NCBI RefSeq assembly: GCF_051014685.1
Contig: NC_135055.1
Location: 5,816,001 to 5,880,000 of the forward strand
Origin: Ptiloglossa arizonensis
Taxonomy: Eukaryota; Arthropoda; Insecta; Hymenoptera; Colletidae
Length of the DNA: 64,000 nucleotides
Reading direction: 5' to 3'
The notes beneath the pieces were generated by a model, which did no database searches, had not been told where the DNA came from, and saw only the letters and a list, made by a program, of their open reading frames with translations. The position numbers and the translations under genes were made by a program. Below are positions 35,578 through 46,827 of the stretch, in pieces; positions within the stretch are counted from its first letter, which is position 1; every line of letters starts with the position of its first letter.

Positions 35578-36310
35578 ACATAACCTCAAAGAGGTATAAC
35601 CTCCAAAGGGACTCTCATCGTACTCGATGAAAGAATGGCTCTTTGTCAGCTGACCAGTAAATTTGTTCCTACATGGTACATTAATTTTATATATATATAA
35701 AGCAATGAAATTTTTTTATATTGAAAAATAGAAGCACTTCCTTTTATTATACAATGTCAAATTAAGGTTTCTTTTATTTTTCACCAGTGTGCATAGAATT
35801 TCGTGAATATATAAGAAGCAGTGGCGTAACCAGAAATTTTTTTATATATTCGTATTTAAAAATAAAAGTGCTATTATGCAATGTCAGATCAAAGTTCCTT
35901 TTATTTTTCAATAAATGGATTTGATTTGAATATACAATAACAGTACCTACTGTAAAATATAAGCAGTGAAATTTTTTTATATTGAAAAATAGAAGCACTT
36001 CCTTTTATTATACAATGTCAAATTGAGGTTTCTTTTATTTTTCACCAGTGTGCATAGAATTTCGTGAATATATAAGAAGCAGTGGCGTAACCAGACATTT
36101 TTTTATATATCCGTATTTAAAAATAAAATTGCTATTACGCAATGTCAGATCGAAGTTCCTTTTATTTTTCAACGGTATACATAGAATTTCGTGAATACAT
36201 GAAAAGCAGTGGAGTATCCAGGAATTTCTTATGTATCTATATTTAAAAATAAAAGTAATCGACTTTCTATAATATCAAATAGAAATTTCTTTCATTTTTC
36301 GCCAGAATAT
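35578..36310. repeat. AT-rich dispersed repeat, copy 2 with internal reiteration
   Basis: Begins as a near copy of 34570 onward, then contains repeated blocks. GAAGCACTTCCTTTTATTAT occurs near 35730 and 35992. TTTCACCAGTGTGCATAGAA occurs near 35778 and 36041. Blocks of TATTTAAAAATAAA also recur. The internal period is about 260 bp. It shares its first ~160 bp and later segments with copy 1. Confidence 0.85.
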
Positions 36311-37474
36311 AGAGAACTTTCTGAATATCAATATTAATATTATATAAGTAGAAAGAAGAGCGTGTAGGTGCCCTTCATAAAGGGCACCCTTTTTCTCTGG
36401 TTGTGCTACCGTCGAAGAGCAGTTTCACTTATGAATATTACATTATCATCCAATTAACGCGACCACTCTTATTATTTTCGTTGCTAGTCGAGGGATCGAA
36501 GTTTGTTTTCTCGCGGACGACGTGGTTTCCAAAGGTTTTGAATATGATAATATCGGATTATTTTTGCACCTTTACTTCGTACGGAAGATTTTTGTTGCGT
36601 GTTTATTTCAGACAGATCATTCTCAAGTCTTAACGCGAAATAGAAAATTATTTCTACTTCGCTTCAGCCAGAAGCTCTTTCTTCTGTCTTTATTTACTAT
36701 ACATTTTATTACGTAGACTTTAAAAATAATTTTCGAGAACACTTCTGCTCGTTGAATAGTAGACGAAGAAAAAAAATTGCAGCGTACTTACAAAAAGGAT
36801 TAAAGATAACCTTGAAAGTTTGCAAAGGAAAAAGTGGAAAACAATTAAACGTTATCGCAACGAGGACCCTTTCCAGTCGTGTTGTTCGCCGTTAAGTTTT
36901 ACGTGGAAATTTCGCGCGTCGTGATCCGCGTGGAATATTTTCGCCCGTAGGGATGCTATCACCGACGAGTGCACAGATAGGGTGATCGATGTAACGAGCA
37001 GTCGCCGAACACTGGTAATTTTCTCTATTTATATTTTACGGGCCGTTCATCCCCCATAAATAGTGGATAACGTCTCGACCAGGCAACGAGAACTGGGCAA
37101 AGTCCGTGCACACGCGCGACAAACATACACACACATAGACACACACAGCTGCGTCTTTCGCGCACGTATTCATGCGGAAACGTCGGTCAAAGACGTCGAG
37201 TCACGCCAACCTGTGGGTCCTGGCCTGATAGGCGGTTTGGTAACTACCTGTGCACGTACATTCACCTCCGAGTCGCGCAGGGCTTCTCAAGCGGTGTTTC
37301 GTTGGATTGAACAATATCTGTAGACAGGACGAGCCGGAAGAACCGGTCGAAAGGCACACCGTGGGATTCCTTGTGGAAAATCGAACGAAAAATGTGAAAT
37401 AGAAATTTTCGTTACGAGCCTCTGCTCTCGAGAAAATCGAGACTGAATATTACGATCGAGAACGAATGGAACGT
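36311..37474. other. Unique sequence with one strong hairpin
   Basis: Apart from the 22-nt hairpin at 36367-36388, this is unique AT-rich DNA to about 36800, then CpG-moderate DNA to 37440. An 86-codon plus frame at 37063-37323 has no recognisable domain. Confidence 0.45.
36367..36394. other. 9-bp perfect hairpin followed by a T run
   Basis: GGTGCCCTT (36367-36375) and AAGGGCACC (36380-36388) form a perfect stem with loop CATA, and TTTTT follows two bases later (36390-36394). A stem next to a T run resembles a Pol III or snRNA-like 3' end, but no A/B box or other promoter was found upstream, so no RNA gene is called. Confidence 0.4.
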
Positions 37475-37662
37475 GGCTGACTATTGCTTGTTATTTCTAC
37501 TTGTGTCGGTTGTTTGTAAACATTTACGATGGCTTTAAGTGTTCTATATTGATCTTACCGCCTTCTAACCGGTTAGAGCCAATTAAGACGGAGTAATGCT
37601 ACCGTCAATGTTTACGAACACCGACACACAAGTAGAAATGAGGAGTAATGGTCAGACGCGTT
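37475..37662. mobile_element. Foldback MITE with ~58-bp inverted ends
   Basis: The left arm contains ATTTCTACTTGTGTCGG and GTAAACATT. The right arm, read on the minus strand, contains ATTTCTACTTGTGTGTCGG and GTAAACATT. With small gaps the arms match at roughly four of five positions over about 58 bp. The centre holds the palindrome TAACCGGTTA. There is no ORF. No clear target duplication was found, so the superfamily is undecided. Confidence 0.7.
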
Positions 37663-39021
37663 GCACTCAATTGCACGCGAACGCGAGGAGTTTTTAAAAT
37701 TCGATATCTCGGTACAGAGAGGTTTTATGGAAAAATTGCATTCTATATTTTTTACGCAGTTTTTCACGAGGAATCGTCCTACATGCGGTCGAAACGTTTT
37801 TCATTGGCGTAATATCGCAATTCTTGGGAATTAAGCGATATCTGCGCGCAGTGGATAAGGACACTTCATGATCAGACCATTGAGAATTGGAGCAAGTGTA
37901 CGATTATTAACGTAAACCTTGAAATAAAAATTTCTTATCTTCGTAAAATTCTTTATGAAATGGCTGTTAGACAAATATTGAATACCTATAATGAATTTGT
38001 TTTGATCAACGAACACTTTTCTTAAAATTGGGCATGGAAAAACTATTCGGTCAATATCTTGTAAAGTAGAAAAAGTAGAACAAATGTTCCGGGATGAAAA
38101 TCATGTATTTCGGAAAGATCATTGTGCCTAGGTGAACAGTTTTCCACAAAATTGATTTGTGTAAATGATACGTTAATAATAACCACTACGCGTAATCGTA
38201 TTATAATATATTTTTGACCGAATCGCCTCGGTCGCTGGTAGACTCGGAATAAATTGACCCTGGAATAATTCTATGGCAATAAATCGTGATAAGAGTACCT
38301 GGACACGATGTAGAGTAATAAATTCCAATTGAAATTCCAAGAAAAGTAGTACGGAGTGTAAAACTCGAACGAAGTGAAGATATTTGCGATTAAAATTCAC
38401 AAGAAACATCCGCGAAGTGTAGCCCCTCCATCTCCCCCCAATAATGATGAAACTTTCCAGGTCTGTAACAGGTTTGTAAGCAAGTTGCGAACGGCCAAAA
38501 ATAAGGAATACTTTCTTTCCAGCTACGGAAACTCGAGTTTAAAGTACCCTCGAAACTTTCAACCGGTAATACTATCTTCGAAACTATTGGTAGATAGATG
38601 AAAATTATTTTAACGAATTCCAATACTCGTCAAAAATTCGTCTTCGTTGACAGCATCTTTCGAAGTTCCTTTTTTTACATATACACCTATTTTCACACAT
38701 AACTATCGTAATTTTCGGATAACGTAGGTTTAGGAAAACGTAGTTTTCAGGGTAGTATTCAGCAACGAACGAGGATAATAAAAAGACGAGGGTAAGAAGG
38801 TAGAAGTCAGAGCAGAGCCGACGAAAAAACGAAAAAGTGAAAAAGTAACTGCTTTCACGTTTCAGAAGCAAAGGCAGTGTTGAACCGAGTCGAGTCGAGT
38901 AGTGTTGAGCGAAGAGTCGTGAAGCGCTGTAGAGAGTCACGTTATTTACTCGCGTTATTCACTGTTACCCAGTTATTACCAAAGTATTAATTATTTATAA
39001 CTTAATAAATTACACCATATA
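37663..39021. other. Unique sequence, no supported gene
   Basis: AT-rich DNA with short frames. A small reiteration, GAGTCGAGTCGAGTAG, lies near 38888. Nothing else was noticed. Confidence 0.45.
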
Positions 39022-39390
39022 ATAGGTTGCTCGATAAGCTTTATCGTTCGATAGCGCCACGTGATTCATCGTGTAGTACGAAGAACCTTCGTTTCGAATA
39101 ATACAAGTTTCAGAAGAGAGCAACTCTTCTGATGCGTTGTTCTTTCAATGAAAATATGTATTATACATTCGATTGTACGTTCCAGACTATAAATAAACAG
39201 TTACACCATATTTGTATTATTTGACCAAAGTTTCACCGACCTCTGATCAAGATAAATTACGTCCTGATGGTGACGAGTGATCCTGTCCTTAACCTAAACA
39301 TGGGTTATGCATCGTTGATTTTAAAATTCAGTGATACAATAGGTTGATTAATCATTTTTCTTTCGTCGTTCGGTAAGAAACGGTACCACT
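39022..39390 (+). mobile_element. Possible mariner-like ends, fragmentary
   Basis: ATAGGTTGCTCGATAAGC at 39022 and ATAGGTTGATTAATC at 39339, both followed by a TCGTTCG-type segment, resemble the mariner-type end of the MITE at 10651. They point the same way, and no matching opposite end was found. They may be two truncated insertions. Confidence 0.35.
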
Positions 39391-42300
39391 GGTTCGTAAT
39401 TTTATTTTTTTTTAAAGATGGTACTATGTTTCATTCACATGTACGAAGATTCATCATAGATATATCGACTAGTTCGTCCATTCACAGTTGTTCAAAGTCG
39501 AAGTGTCGCTTATGTTTCTTACAATGGAGAAAAAACGACAAAAGTGGTAAATTATTTTTTTATATTTAATAAACGAGATATACGTCTATTGGTCGTGCGC
39601 ATCGGCCATTGGCAGTCCTCCAGAATCTTTCAAAGGGACGTTCTTTTTTTTTCCCTTCTTTCATTTCGTATTCTCCGTTCTCCATTGGTTCAGGGTTGAG
39701 TTTGAGAGACGCTGCATCGTCTATATGCATGCTCGAGAACGCTGCCAGGGTTTAGTGCACGCAGTCGGCTGTTCGTGTTCCCGGTTAGCTCGAATTAGAA
39801 GCGAAGGTCCGCGGAGCAGCTTCTTTCTCCCCGTTTCGGTCGAACGAACCCGAACAGGGTGCGCGGTGTGGCTCGTTGCCAAAGGTTCCGCCGTGAAGAA
39901 TCCCAAAGGAGCCGCTCGATTTCGCGAGCCGGATAACGCTCTAATTCCGCGGAGTGTACTCTGTACGTAAGTCGCCATAACCGGCTGATCATTGCCCGCG
40001 GATATTATTACGGATGTCCTGATCCCTTATCCGAGATAACTGTCGATAACATCGAGACAAGAATTCGAGGAGTGAGGGAAACGTATCCTCTCCGATCGAG
40101 CTAGATTAAAGAGGGATTTAGAAACGTCAAAAGTAACGATCTTTTTACCGAAACTTCCGGGAAAAAAAAAAAAAAAAAAAACAGAAAAATAGTATTCCAC
40201 GAATTTTATACCAATTGATGAAAAATACTTTCGAGAGTATCTGTACCGTGTTTTTGTCACGATATCTCGAGAATCACTGCTGGGTGAGATACTAGTTTTA
40301 ATTGGTGAATAAATGTTTCATGTTAGAACGTATATGTAAATATTTTTGAAAGTAAGATATTTCATTCGTTGGAACAATTCTTCGAAATATTATTTTAATA
40401 AAAGGTTACTGGATACGTGGTACAGTGTAAAATGTTTTATTGAATTTAATATCAAGAAATAGTATATTTTCATTTCGGTAAACTAAAGTGGAAAATATTT
40501 TTATTCTTTGCTCGTCGAGAACTGGCGAACAGACCAATTTGAAATTTGGTGTATACATAAAATAGATGTTTGTTTTATAGCGTGTACCCAATTTAACTCC
40601 ATGTTTTTCAATATTTTGTTTCATCAGCCCTCCTCCATGACGCTAAAAATAAATGGTAAAAATAAACTTCTTCAAAGTTCCACTATTTTCTTAAATTTTC
40701 TAAAATCTACTTATATATTTCAATAATACTTTGTTTTGTTTGTTTCCTACCTGCAGATTCGTACCGATACTAGAAACATCTTTACTATAATTCGACACAT
40801 ACACGAATGCTTGGAACTCCAAAAATATTGATTCGAACGCGTTGAAAAATTTCAATCGGTTCAACTAAAAGACGATAAATACGTCTACAAAAGTTCACCG
40901 TTGTATCCCTCGAACTTTTCGTTAAAAAAAAAAGTCCTGACAGAGAATCTCTCTCCAAAAGTGTTCCCTGGTGCCTGAGGGATTTAGAATTTTTAAAAAT
41001 TAAAATACACAACGTATCAACGTTAAAACAATCAACGGTGAACGTATCCCTATTTATACCTAACTTGAAACGTATCTTCGAAAGTGATTTTCGAAATAAA
41101 AGACGAATAAATTTACGAATATAATTAGTTTTCCATTTCACTAATTTCCATCGAATATTGCGAGCGAAAGAGCGGTTAATAATTGATATACTTTAAGAAG
41201 AAATTCAAAACGGGTCAAATGGCCCCTTTGGTACTTTTAGTGTTGAAATGCTCGGTGGCAATTCCAAAGTGTATTTTCTAAAATCGATTCACCAATCGTA
41301 CACGAGGTGCAAAAACCCAGGTCCTCGACGCGATCCCCGCTGCGAGCGAATTTACTCATATTCTAAACGAACCGTGAGTTCAATGGAAATGCAATAACGT
41401 TATCACTGCGCCTATTGAATATCGGCCGCGTCCTCGTTTAGGCTCCTGTAACGAGTAATTCCGTCATTATCGCTCGCCGCTGTCGATTAAAGGGCAACAA
41501 GTTGCCGCGGTTCGTTTGCACGTAAGCGTGAAAAACGTGTTTTGTTTCAGGTCCAGCGGCGAGTATCAACCGTCGAGATTTATCGTTGGATTTAATCCGG
41601 TTTCAAAGGGTGCTATCATAGATTCTGATAGCTGCGTGGGTGATACGAATGCCGAGTTGATCGGTGTCTCGCGTTCAATTGGAATACCTTGGTGATCGAG
41701 AACCAAGCGTTGGATAAAATTAACTGAACGAGTGATGGAGAACTCGTGGTGTACTCGTGTTTTACACCAGGGAATTACAAGAAACATCCAAACCGCGTGT
41801 CTCGGTAAACAAATGAAATTTCAAGCGACGTGAACAAGCATTTCGATTCTATTTTCTACTGTACAGAGGATGACTCCGGGAGACATTTTTTTTTATCGAT
41901 ACTATAATTTATTTAAATAACGGGATTTTTTACGTATAGGGTCGAGACCCCTCGTAAAGCACACTGTAATTTTTTTCGTAAGCTTTCCTTTAATATATTA
42001 TGGATATATTGAAGAAAGGGGGAAAGTGGAGACAATAATGGGTGGTTTAAATAGACGAGGTAGCGTTTGAAAGGTATTTGCTTCAAGTTGTGGCTTTTTG
42101 GGGTTCTAGGCGCCCCCTAAAGGGGGTGATTAATGCCTCTGATGCTCGGTTAAAGAATGGTGAAAGAATTCAGAGTGCCTTAGAAGTGCCTTTTTCTATT
42201 TTCGTGTGTCTCTGCTGGAACCTTGGAAAGGTGAATATATGGACAAACAAAAGATTCTATATTTTTTTAAAAAAGCGATAAGATGATAAGAGTAGTACTC

Positions 42301-43956
42301 TAAACTTCTATGACTATTTTTTGTGTCAAAAAATTCTAATAACGTAAGGAAGAATTAGATTCGTTGAAACTCGGGACATTCCAGATTAGAGGAATGGAGT
42401 AAATTCTGTGCAAAAAATAATATTTTTTCCATTGACGATATATGAAAAAATAGCTTACCGAAAAATCACAGTGGGCTTTATCGGGGTCTCGACGACCGTA
42501 TACCTAAAAAATCCCAAGTTATTTAATTAAATTTTACTCCCGATAAAAAATGTCTCCCTGAGTATCCCCCGCATGGTACGCCAGACTCAATCTTCCATGG
42601 AATTGTTAATTCCCAGAATTTTCAAATAAAATTCACAATCTACTCGAAACTCGACCATATAAAAATGATGCAATTGAAAAAAGAATTGATAATGATACTT
42701 TCGTCAGAAATTGTCACACTGTCTCTGTCACATCCTCAATCGGAATATACAAATGGGTCTTGAAGGATAGAAGAGATGAGTGTCAATTTGCTTTGCTTTG
42801 TAAATATTTTTAGAGCACGCTCTAGAATAGACAATAAACAGACTTCGAGACCGTAATTTAATTCATGATTCCCCAAATCGACGCCAGACTCCCACAGCGT
42901 CGAGTTTTCCCAGACTATCAACTTCACTTGCCCTTTTCTTGGTGACAAAGACAACAGACAACGCCTCCAGAGTGAAATCGAGACAAATGATGTCTAAATT
43001 TTGTTTTAAAAAATCGTGACTCAACCCTCAACGAATCTTTGTCACGGCGCGTTGTAATATTCTTGAAAACACACTTTATACACTTAGAAAAACTTTCATT
43101 CTCGATAGTGAAAGAAAATGTTATTAAAATATACCGAGAGAAATAAATAGTAACTATTGGAAAGTTAAATAAATGTGTGACAGTATTATTCATAATTGTG
43201 ACACACTTGCAATTTTACGCAGCTGAAATTTGTTTAATTATATTCTAAATTTAGAAGATTTATCGAACATCTAATTATAATCAATTAAAAATTCACTTTT
43301 GTGATTATTGATTTAGTGTATGTTACATATTTCATTTTTATGTCGGTTACTTGTGATCCTAATATTATGTCTTTTATTAAAAGTAGCTTGTATTTTATAC
43401 TCCAACTTCTACATTATATTAGATTGTCCAGTAAGTGTCGTTTATTTTTCTACATAATATAAAGTAATGTTTTAATCTTACCTATGAAGCTAACATACGT
43501 CCAGTTTTGTCATCATTCCTATTTTCTTCAAATGTTTATGTACACATGATTTTGACATTACATTATCAAGTGTTAAATATAAAATTCTTCCAAATTTTGT
43601 AATCTTCCAAAATCAAATATTGACAACCGTGTTATTCTACTTTTATATAATACCATAAAGTACGTATTAGTAACTGTTATTATAGTATTAAGAAGTAAGA
43701 TAGTGTTACCACATTTTCTCCCAAATTTGTGTTTTCCAAAATTTGCACAAATAATAAAAACTATTATTGTAGTATTAAGTACTAAGATCGTATTTTCTAA
43801 AACGTAATTTCTGAAACTTTATTCACCTTTATTTCATAAATAACCACCACGAGTATTAATAAATTCCTACATTATTGTGGTATCGGAATTTTTCGTTCCC
43901 ACTCGAGTCTGCTTCGAGTGCAGGCACAGAATGATACAACACTTAGCATTGATTAA
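39391..43956. other. Unique sequence; possible first exon at 39690-39966, otherwise no supported gene
   Basis: The CpG-rich island at 39690-39966 ends in TGTAC then GTAAGT (GT at 39967), a strong splice-donor match. In insects such CpG-rich stretches in AT-rich surroundings are often 5' untranslated first exons, so a plus-strand promoter nearby is possible, though no TATA or initiator was identified. The remainder is AT-rich with a 20-A run at 40162-40181, a small CCCCCT/AGGGGG inverted repeat at 42113-42126 and very AT-rich DNA at 43060-43900. No coding gene was found. Confidence 0.3.
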
Positions 43957-44383
43957 CGATATTTGAAGTACCTCGTCCTGATCGTCTCGGGAGGCGTTGA
44001 TATCTCTTCGGTTGTTCGGTTTGGCATAACAAACACACAAAAAGCTGGTCCGTGGTGGTAAAAGTGAGTGGTTCTTTTTCGTAATAGACCCAGTTCTCGA
44101 TCACGGGATCGTTGATGCAATGGCGAGCATACTGATTCTAGTCGTAATGCGCCATAGTGTATCAATGGCGAACGTCGTCGAAGAATTCCGGAATTAGTCC
44201 TTGGACAGTCGTGTGATCATCAACCGTGCGATGTCCTAGGGCTAACCCTGATGAATCGTGTATGCTGCTGTCCTAGGGTTAACCATGATGAAAGGTACCA
44301 GATAGTGTTCACCTCCGGCAGATCGAGAAGTCTCCTAACCCTAGGAGAGGGATCACGAAATCTGCCTCACGTTGCGTTCCTTG

Positions 44384-44626
44384 TGTGGAATAATGGAATT
44401 GTTGAACACAAGAGAAAAAGAAATATTAAATTGGAAATATTAAACTTAGAAATATTAAATTTCTAAGTTTATTTAAATAGAAGAAGATAATACAGTCGTG
44501 CGACTGACTAGACTGTAACGGTCACGTCGGGACACAAACCGAAAAATATAAAATTCGGTAACGACTCCCTCCCCCATATCTTGACTTCTCAAGGGCTGTA
44601 TCGGTCCCAATCGTTGTATTCCAACA
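44384..44626 (-). mobile_element. Solo LTR of a second family, 243 bp
   Basis: On the minus strand it starts TGTTGGAATACAACGA and ends ATTATTCCACA, so it has TG...CA ends. Flanking 5-mers on the plus strand are CCTTG (44379-44383) and CTTTG (44627-44631), a target duplication with one change. It contains a TATTTAAATAAAC TATA-like block and a 12-bp inverted repeat (about 44437-44465). It sits in the internal domain of the old retrozyme-like copy. Compared with the copy at 44820-45762 it lacks about 700 bp in the middle. Confidence 0.75.
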
Positions 44627-44779
44627 CTTTGGGTAGTCCTGTCTACGTTGCCTGATTGTTCTACTGCTCTGCTGCTTTCCATTTCTTGCGTGTTCGTAGT
44701 CCGGGTCACCAATTTGGCGCGCAAAATTTGGATAATGGAGGTTAAGAAAAGGAAAGAAGAAGGAAAAGAAAGAGACGGT

Positions 44780-44819
44780 GTTTCATTAGCGTGCTAGTGG
44801 ACTCATCGGTAAGGCATCC
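44780..44819 (-). pseudogene. Decayed hammerhead ribozyme, 3' part
   Basis: Minus strand: the stem I strand GCCUUA is intact (44815-44810), but the core reads CCGAUGA in place of CUGAUGA (44809-44803). The 5' strand of stem II, GUCC, is kept, while its partner before GAAA no longer pairs. The 5' part of the same ribozyme, including GUAUAAGGC, is at 45787-45779, separated by the inserted LTR. It should be inactive. Confidence 0.75.
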
Positions 44820-45762
44820 TGTTGAAATACAACGACTTGGACCAATGCAGCCCTTGAGAAGTCAAAATATCGAAGTCAAGACTTCGATATTTTTCGGTTT
44901 AGTCGATTGTTTATCGCCATGCTCCGCTGCATGACTGTATTATCTTCTTCTATTTAAATAAACGTTCCATTTACGTTTGTTGTTTTCTCTCTTCTTTGGA
45001 TCACTGGAGAAGTGATCTTAGTTATTGATCCCCCAAATAACTGTTGTACTCGTGCGGTGTATCGATGTATATTCAAGAATATTACAAGTTACAGTGTTAT
45101 TAGTATTAGACGTGGTGTTGGTGATTAGTTTCGCTGTTCACTAAGGGTAGATTGACCGTGTATAAGACTAAGCTTATCGTCTTTATGCCCTCAGCACGCG
45201 TTTTTATCCTCTTTGTCACTTGTGTCTTTTACTGGTCGTTCGTCTTAGTGTGTCTTTCTAACTGTATCGTCTTGTTACGTCCTTTTACTCATACCGTCCG
45301 CGACATACTCTCCGCGTCATACTACGACATACTGTTTACCTACTGTACTCTGACATACTGTGCTGTACCGTGTCCCAAACGTTCCTCTCGCATTCTATAT
45401 AGCCACGCGCATTCGTTCTCTTTCATTCTAATCGTCAGTCTCTTTCACTTCAGACATTCGGTCACGTTCGGCCAACCTAATCGTTCGTCTTTTCCAAACA
45501 CTCTTCACTTTCTCCGAACCACGTGTATTCCCTTTCGTCCTCGTGCATTCTCACGCTCGGTCGTCTCACAAGACCCCCTGTAAAAGGATACTCGTGCCTT
45601 CCACGAAACCTAGCGTACAGATCATCACCAAATGTTTATCCTAACCCAGGTCTGTCCTCACGCGCTGTCTCGTTTAGGCCTGTGCTCGAAGCAGGCCCAA
45701 GCGAACACGGAAAATCCGATACCACACTTTTCTCTTGTGTTCGACAATTCTATTATTCCATA
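44820..45762 (+). mobile_element. Inserted LTR-like element, 943 bp, splitting a ribozyme LTR
   Basis: It starts TGTTGAAATACAACGA and ends TATTATTCCATA, closely matching the ends of the 243-bp solo LTR at 44384-44626. Exact CATCC copies flank it (44815-44819 and 45763-45767). The first ~150 bp and last ~45 bp align with the shorter copy; the ~700 bp between are extra and rich in TTC and TCGT. A perfect 14-bp inverted repeat with a 2-nt loop lies within about 44866-44895. No coding domain was recognised. Either this is the full LTR and the short copy is deleted, or it is a non-autonomous derivative. Confidence 0.75.
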
Positions 45763-45900
45763 CATCCTAGCAGGCTCTGCCTTATACGGGACATTGTGAG
45801 ATCGGTAAGGAACAGTATATATACCGATCGGATACTGGAACTTGTGGGAAACAGTCGATGGTCAATTTCCCTCTTGTGGCAAGTGTGGAGTGTTGGAATG

Positions 45901-46441
45901 AATGCAACAAGGATCTTAAGGGTGTCAGATGTCGATGTCAGTTTTAAGAACTGTCTTCGTATTGGCATGGAAGGATCGTCCACCACACTGTTAACAGTTG
46001 AACCATTTTCCTTTTGGTTTTTCTTTTTAATCGAGTTCCAAGTCCAGAGTCAGAAAGACCACACGACACTGTCGTCGTTCACATCAAGACATATCACTGT
46101 ATACACATTTCTTCGAACTTTATATTCTTATATATACAATAACTATACTACCAGATACGCCAGATCCCTGCATATTATAATAAACTAGATATAATCTGAA
46201 CTTTACAACAGATGGCACCGCTATAATATAAAGAGAAAGCTATTACAATACAACGTCTTACTATAATCTGATACTATATCTATCCATATTCGACAACACT
46301 ATTACAGTCTGGATCACAGTGGAGAGTCTTTGGATACGCGGAAGAGTACCAAGTGGGCACACACGGTGTAATTTTTATCGAAATTGTAGGAGAATTCAGT
46401 CTCCGTGAGAGGTCGCCGCGAGGCCTCCAGGGTAGGTTCCC
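45901..46441. other. Unique spacer, no supported feature
   Basis: A 221-codon plus frame (45523-46188) runs through the inserted LTR, antisense through the old LTR and into this spacer, so it is spurious. AT-rich with no element ends seen. Confidence 0.45.
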
Positions 46442-46827
46442 TTAACCCTTAGCGGTCCGATGTCGAGTCACACTCGACATAGTTTTGCGTTCTGTTGCGC
46501 CCTGTATCAAGTTTTACTATGTCTCAATTTTAGACTAAATAAGATAAGATAAGAGCTACGGGACAGAAAATTTCAAACGAGCCATGCATCTTGAACTTCA
46601 CGCCTTCGCTTCAGTATTTTCGAACACAGCGCAGTGTACAGTTCGAAGTCGTAGCAGAAGAAAGCATTTTCAATACTGACATTTTTGCAAGAAAATGTTA
46701 TTTTCTACAGAATATGGCTATAATTTTATTTCATATACCCACTAATTCACATGGTACGCACTTGCGAATCCAGCTCGGTCCTGCTGGAACGAAACGGTAA
46801 AGAGCGTTCGGTCCGCAAAGGGTTTAA
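46442..46827. mobile_element. piggyBac-type MITE, ~378 bp, TTAA target duplication
   Basis: TTAA at 46442-46445 is followed by CCCTTAGCGGTCCGATG. At the other end ACCCTTTGCGGACCGAACG, read on the minus strand, is preceded by TTAA (46824-46827). Terminal inverted repeats starting CCC next to TTAA are the hallmark of piggyBac-type elements. A perfect 9-bp palindrome with a 3-nt loop lies inside the left end (46460-46480). There is no transposase. Confidence 0.75.

Larger units (their letters stand above)
43957..45900 (-). mobile_element. Old, disrupted minus-strand copy of the retrozyme-like element
   Basis: Read on the minus strand, 45900 to 45763 matches the first ~145 bp of the LTR at 33102 (TATA box, CTTGCCACAAGAGGG box, start of the ribozyme). 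Then 44819-44712 matches the rest, including the mutated ribozyme and pyrimidine-rich part. The primer site follows at 44711-44701. The internal part continues to 43957, where homology stops just before the expected purine tract. The 3' LTR was not found. Two other LTRs interrupt it, at 44820-45762 and 44384-44626. Divergence from the intact copy is considerable, so the family has been present for some time. Confidence 0.8.

Noticed and set aside
39529..39560. ATGGAGAAAAAACGAC as the start of a mariner transposase
   Set aside because: The frame stops within about ten codons and nothing downstream resembles a transposase.
45523..46188. 221-codon plus-strand frame, the longest in the window
   Set aside because: It runs through the end of an inserted LTR, antisense through the old retrozyme LTR and into unique DNA, so it cannot be one gene.
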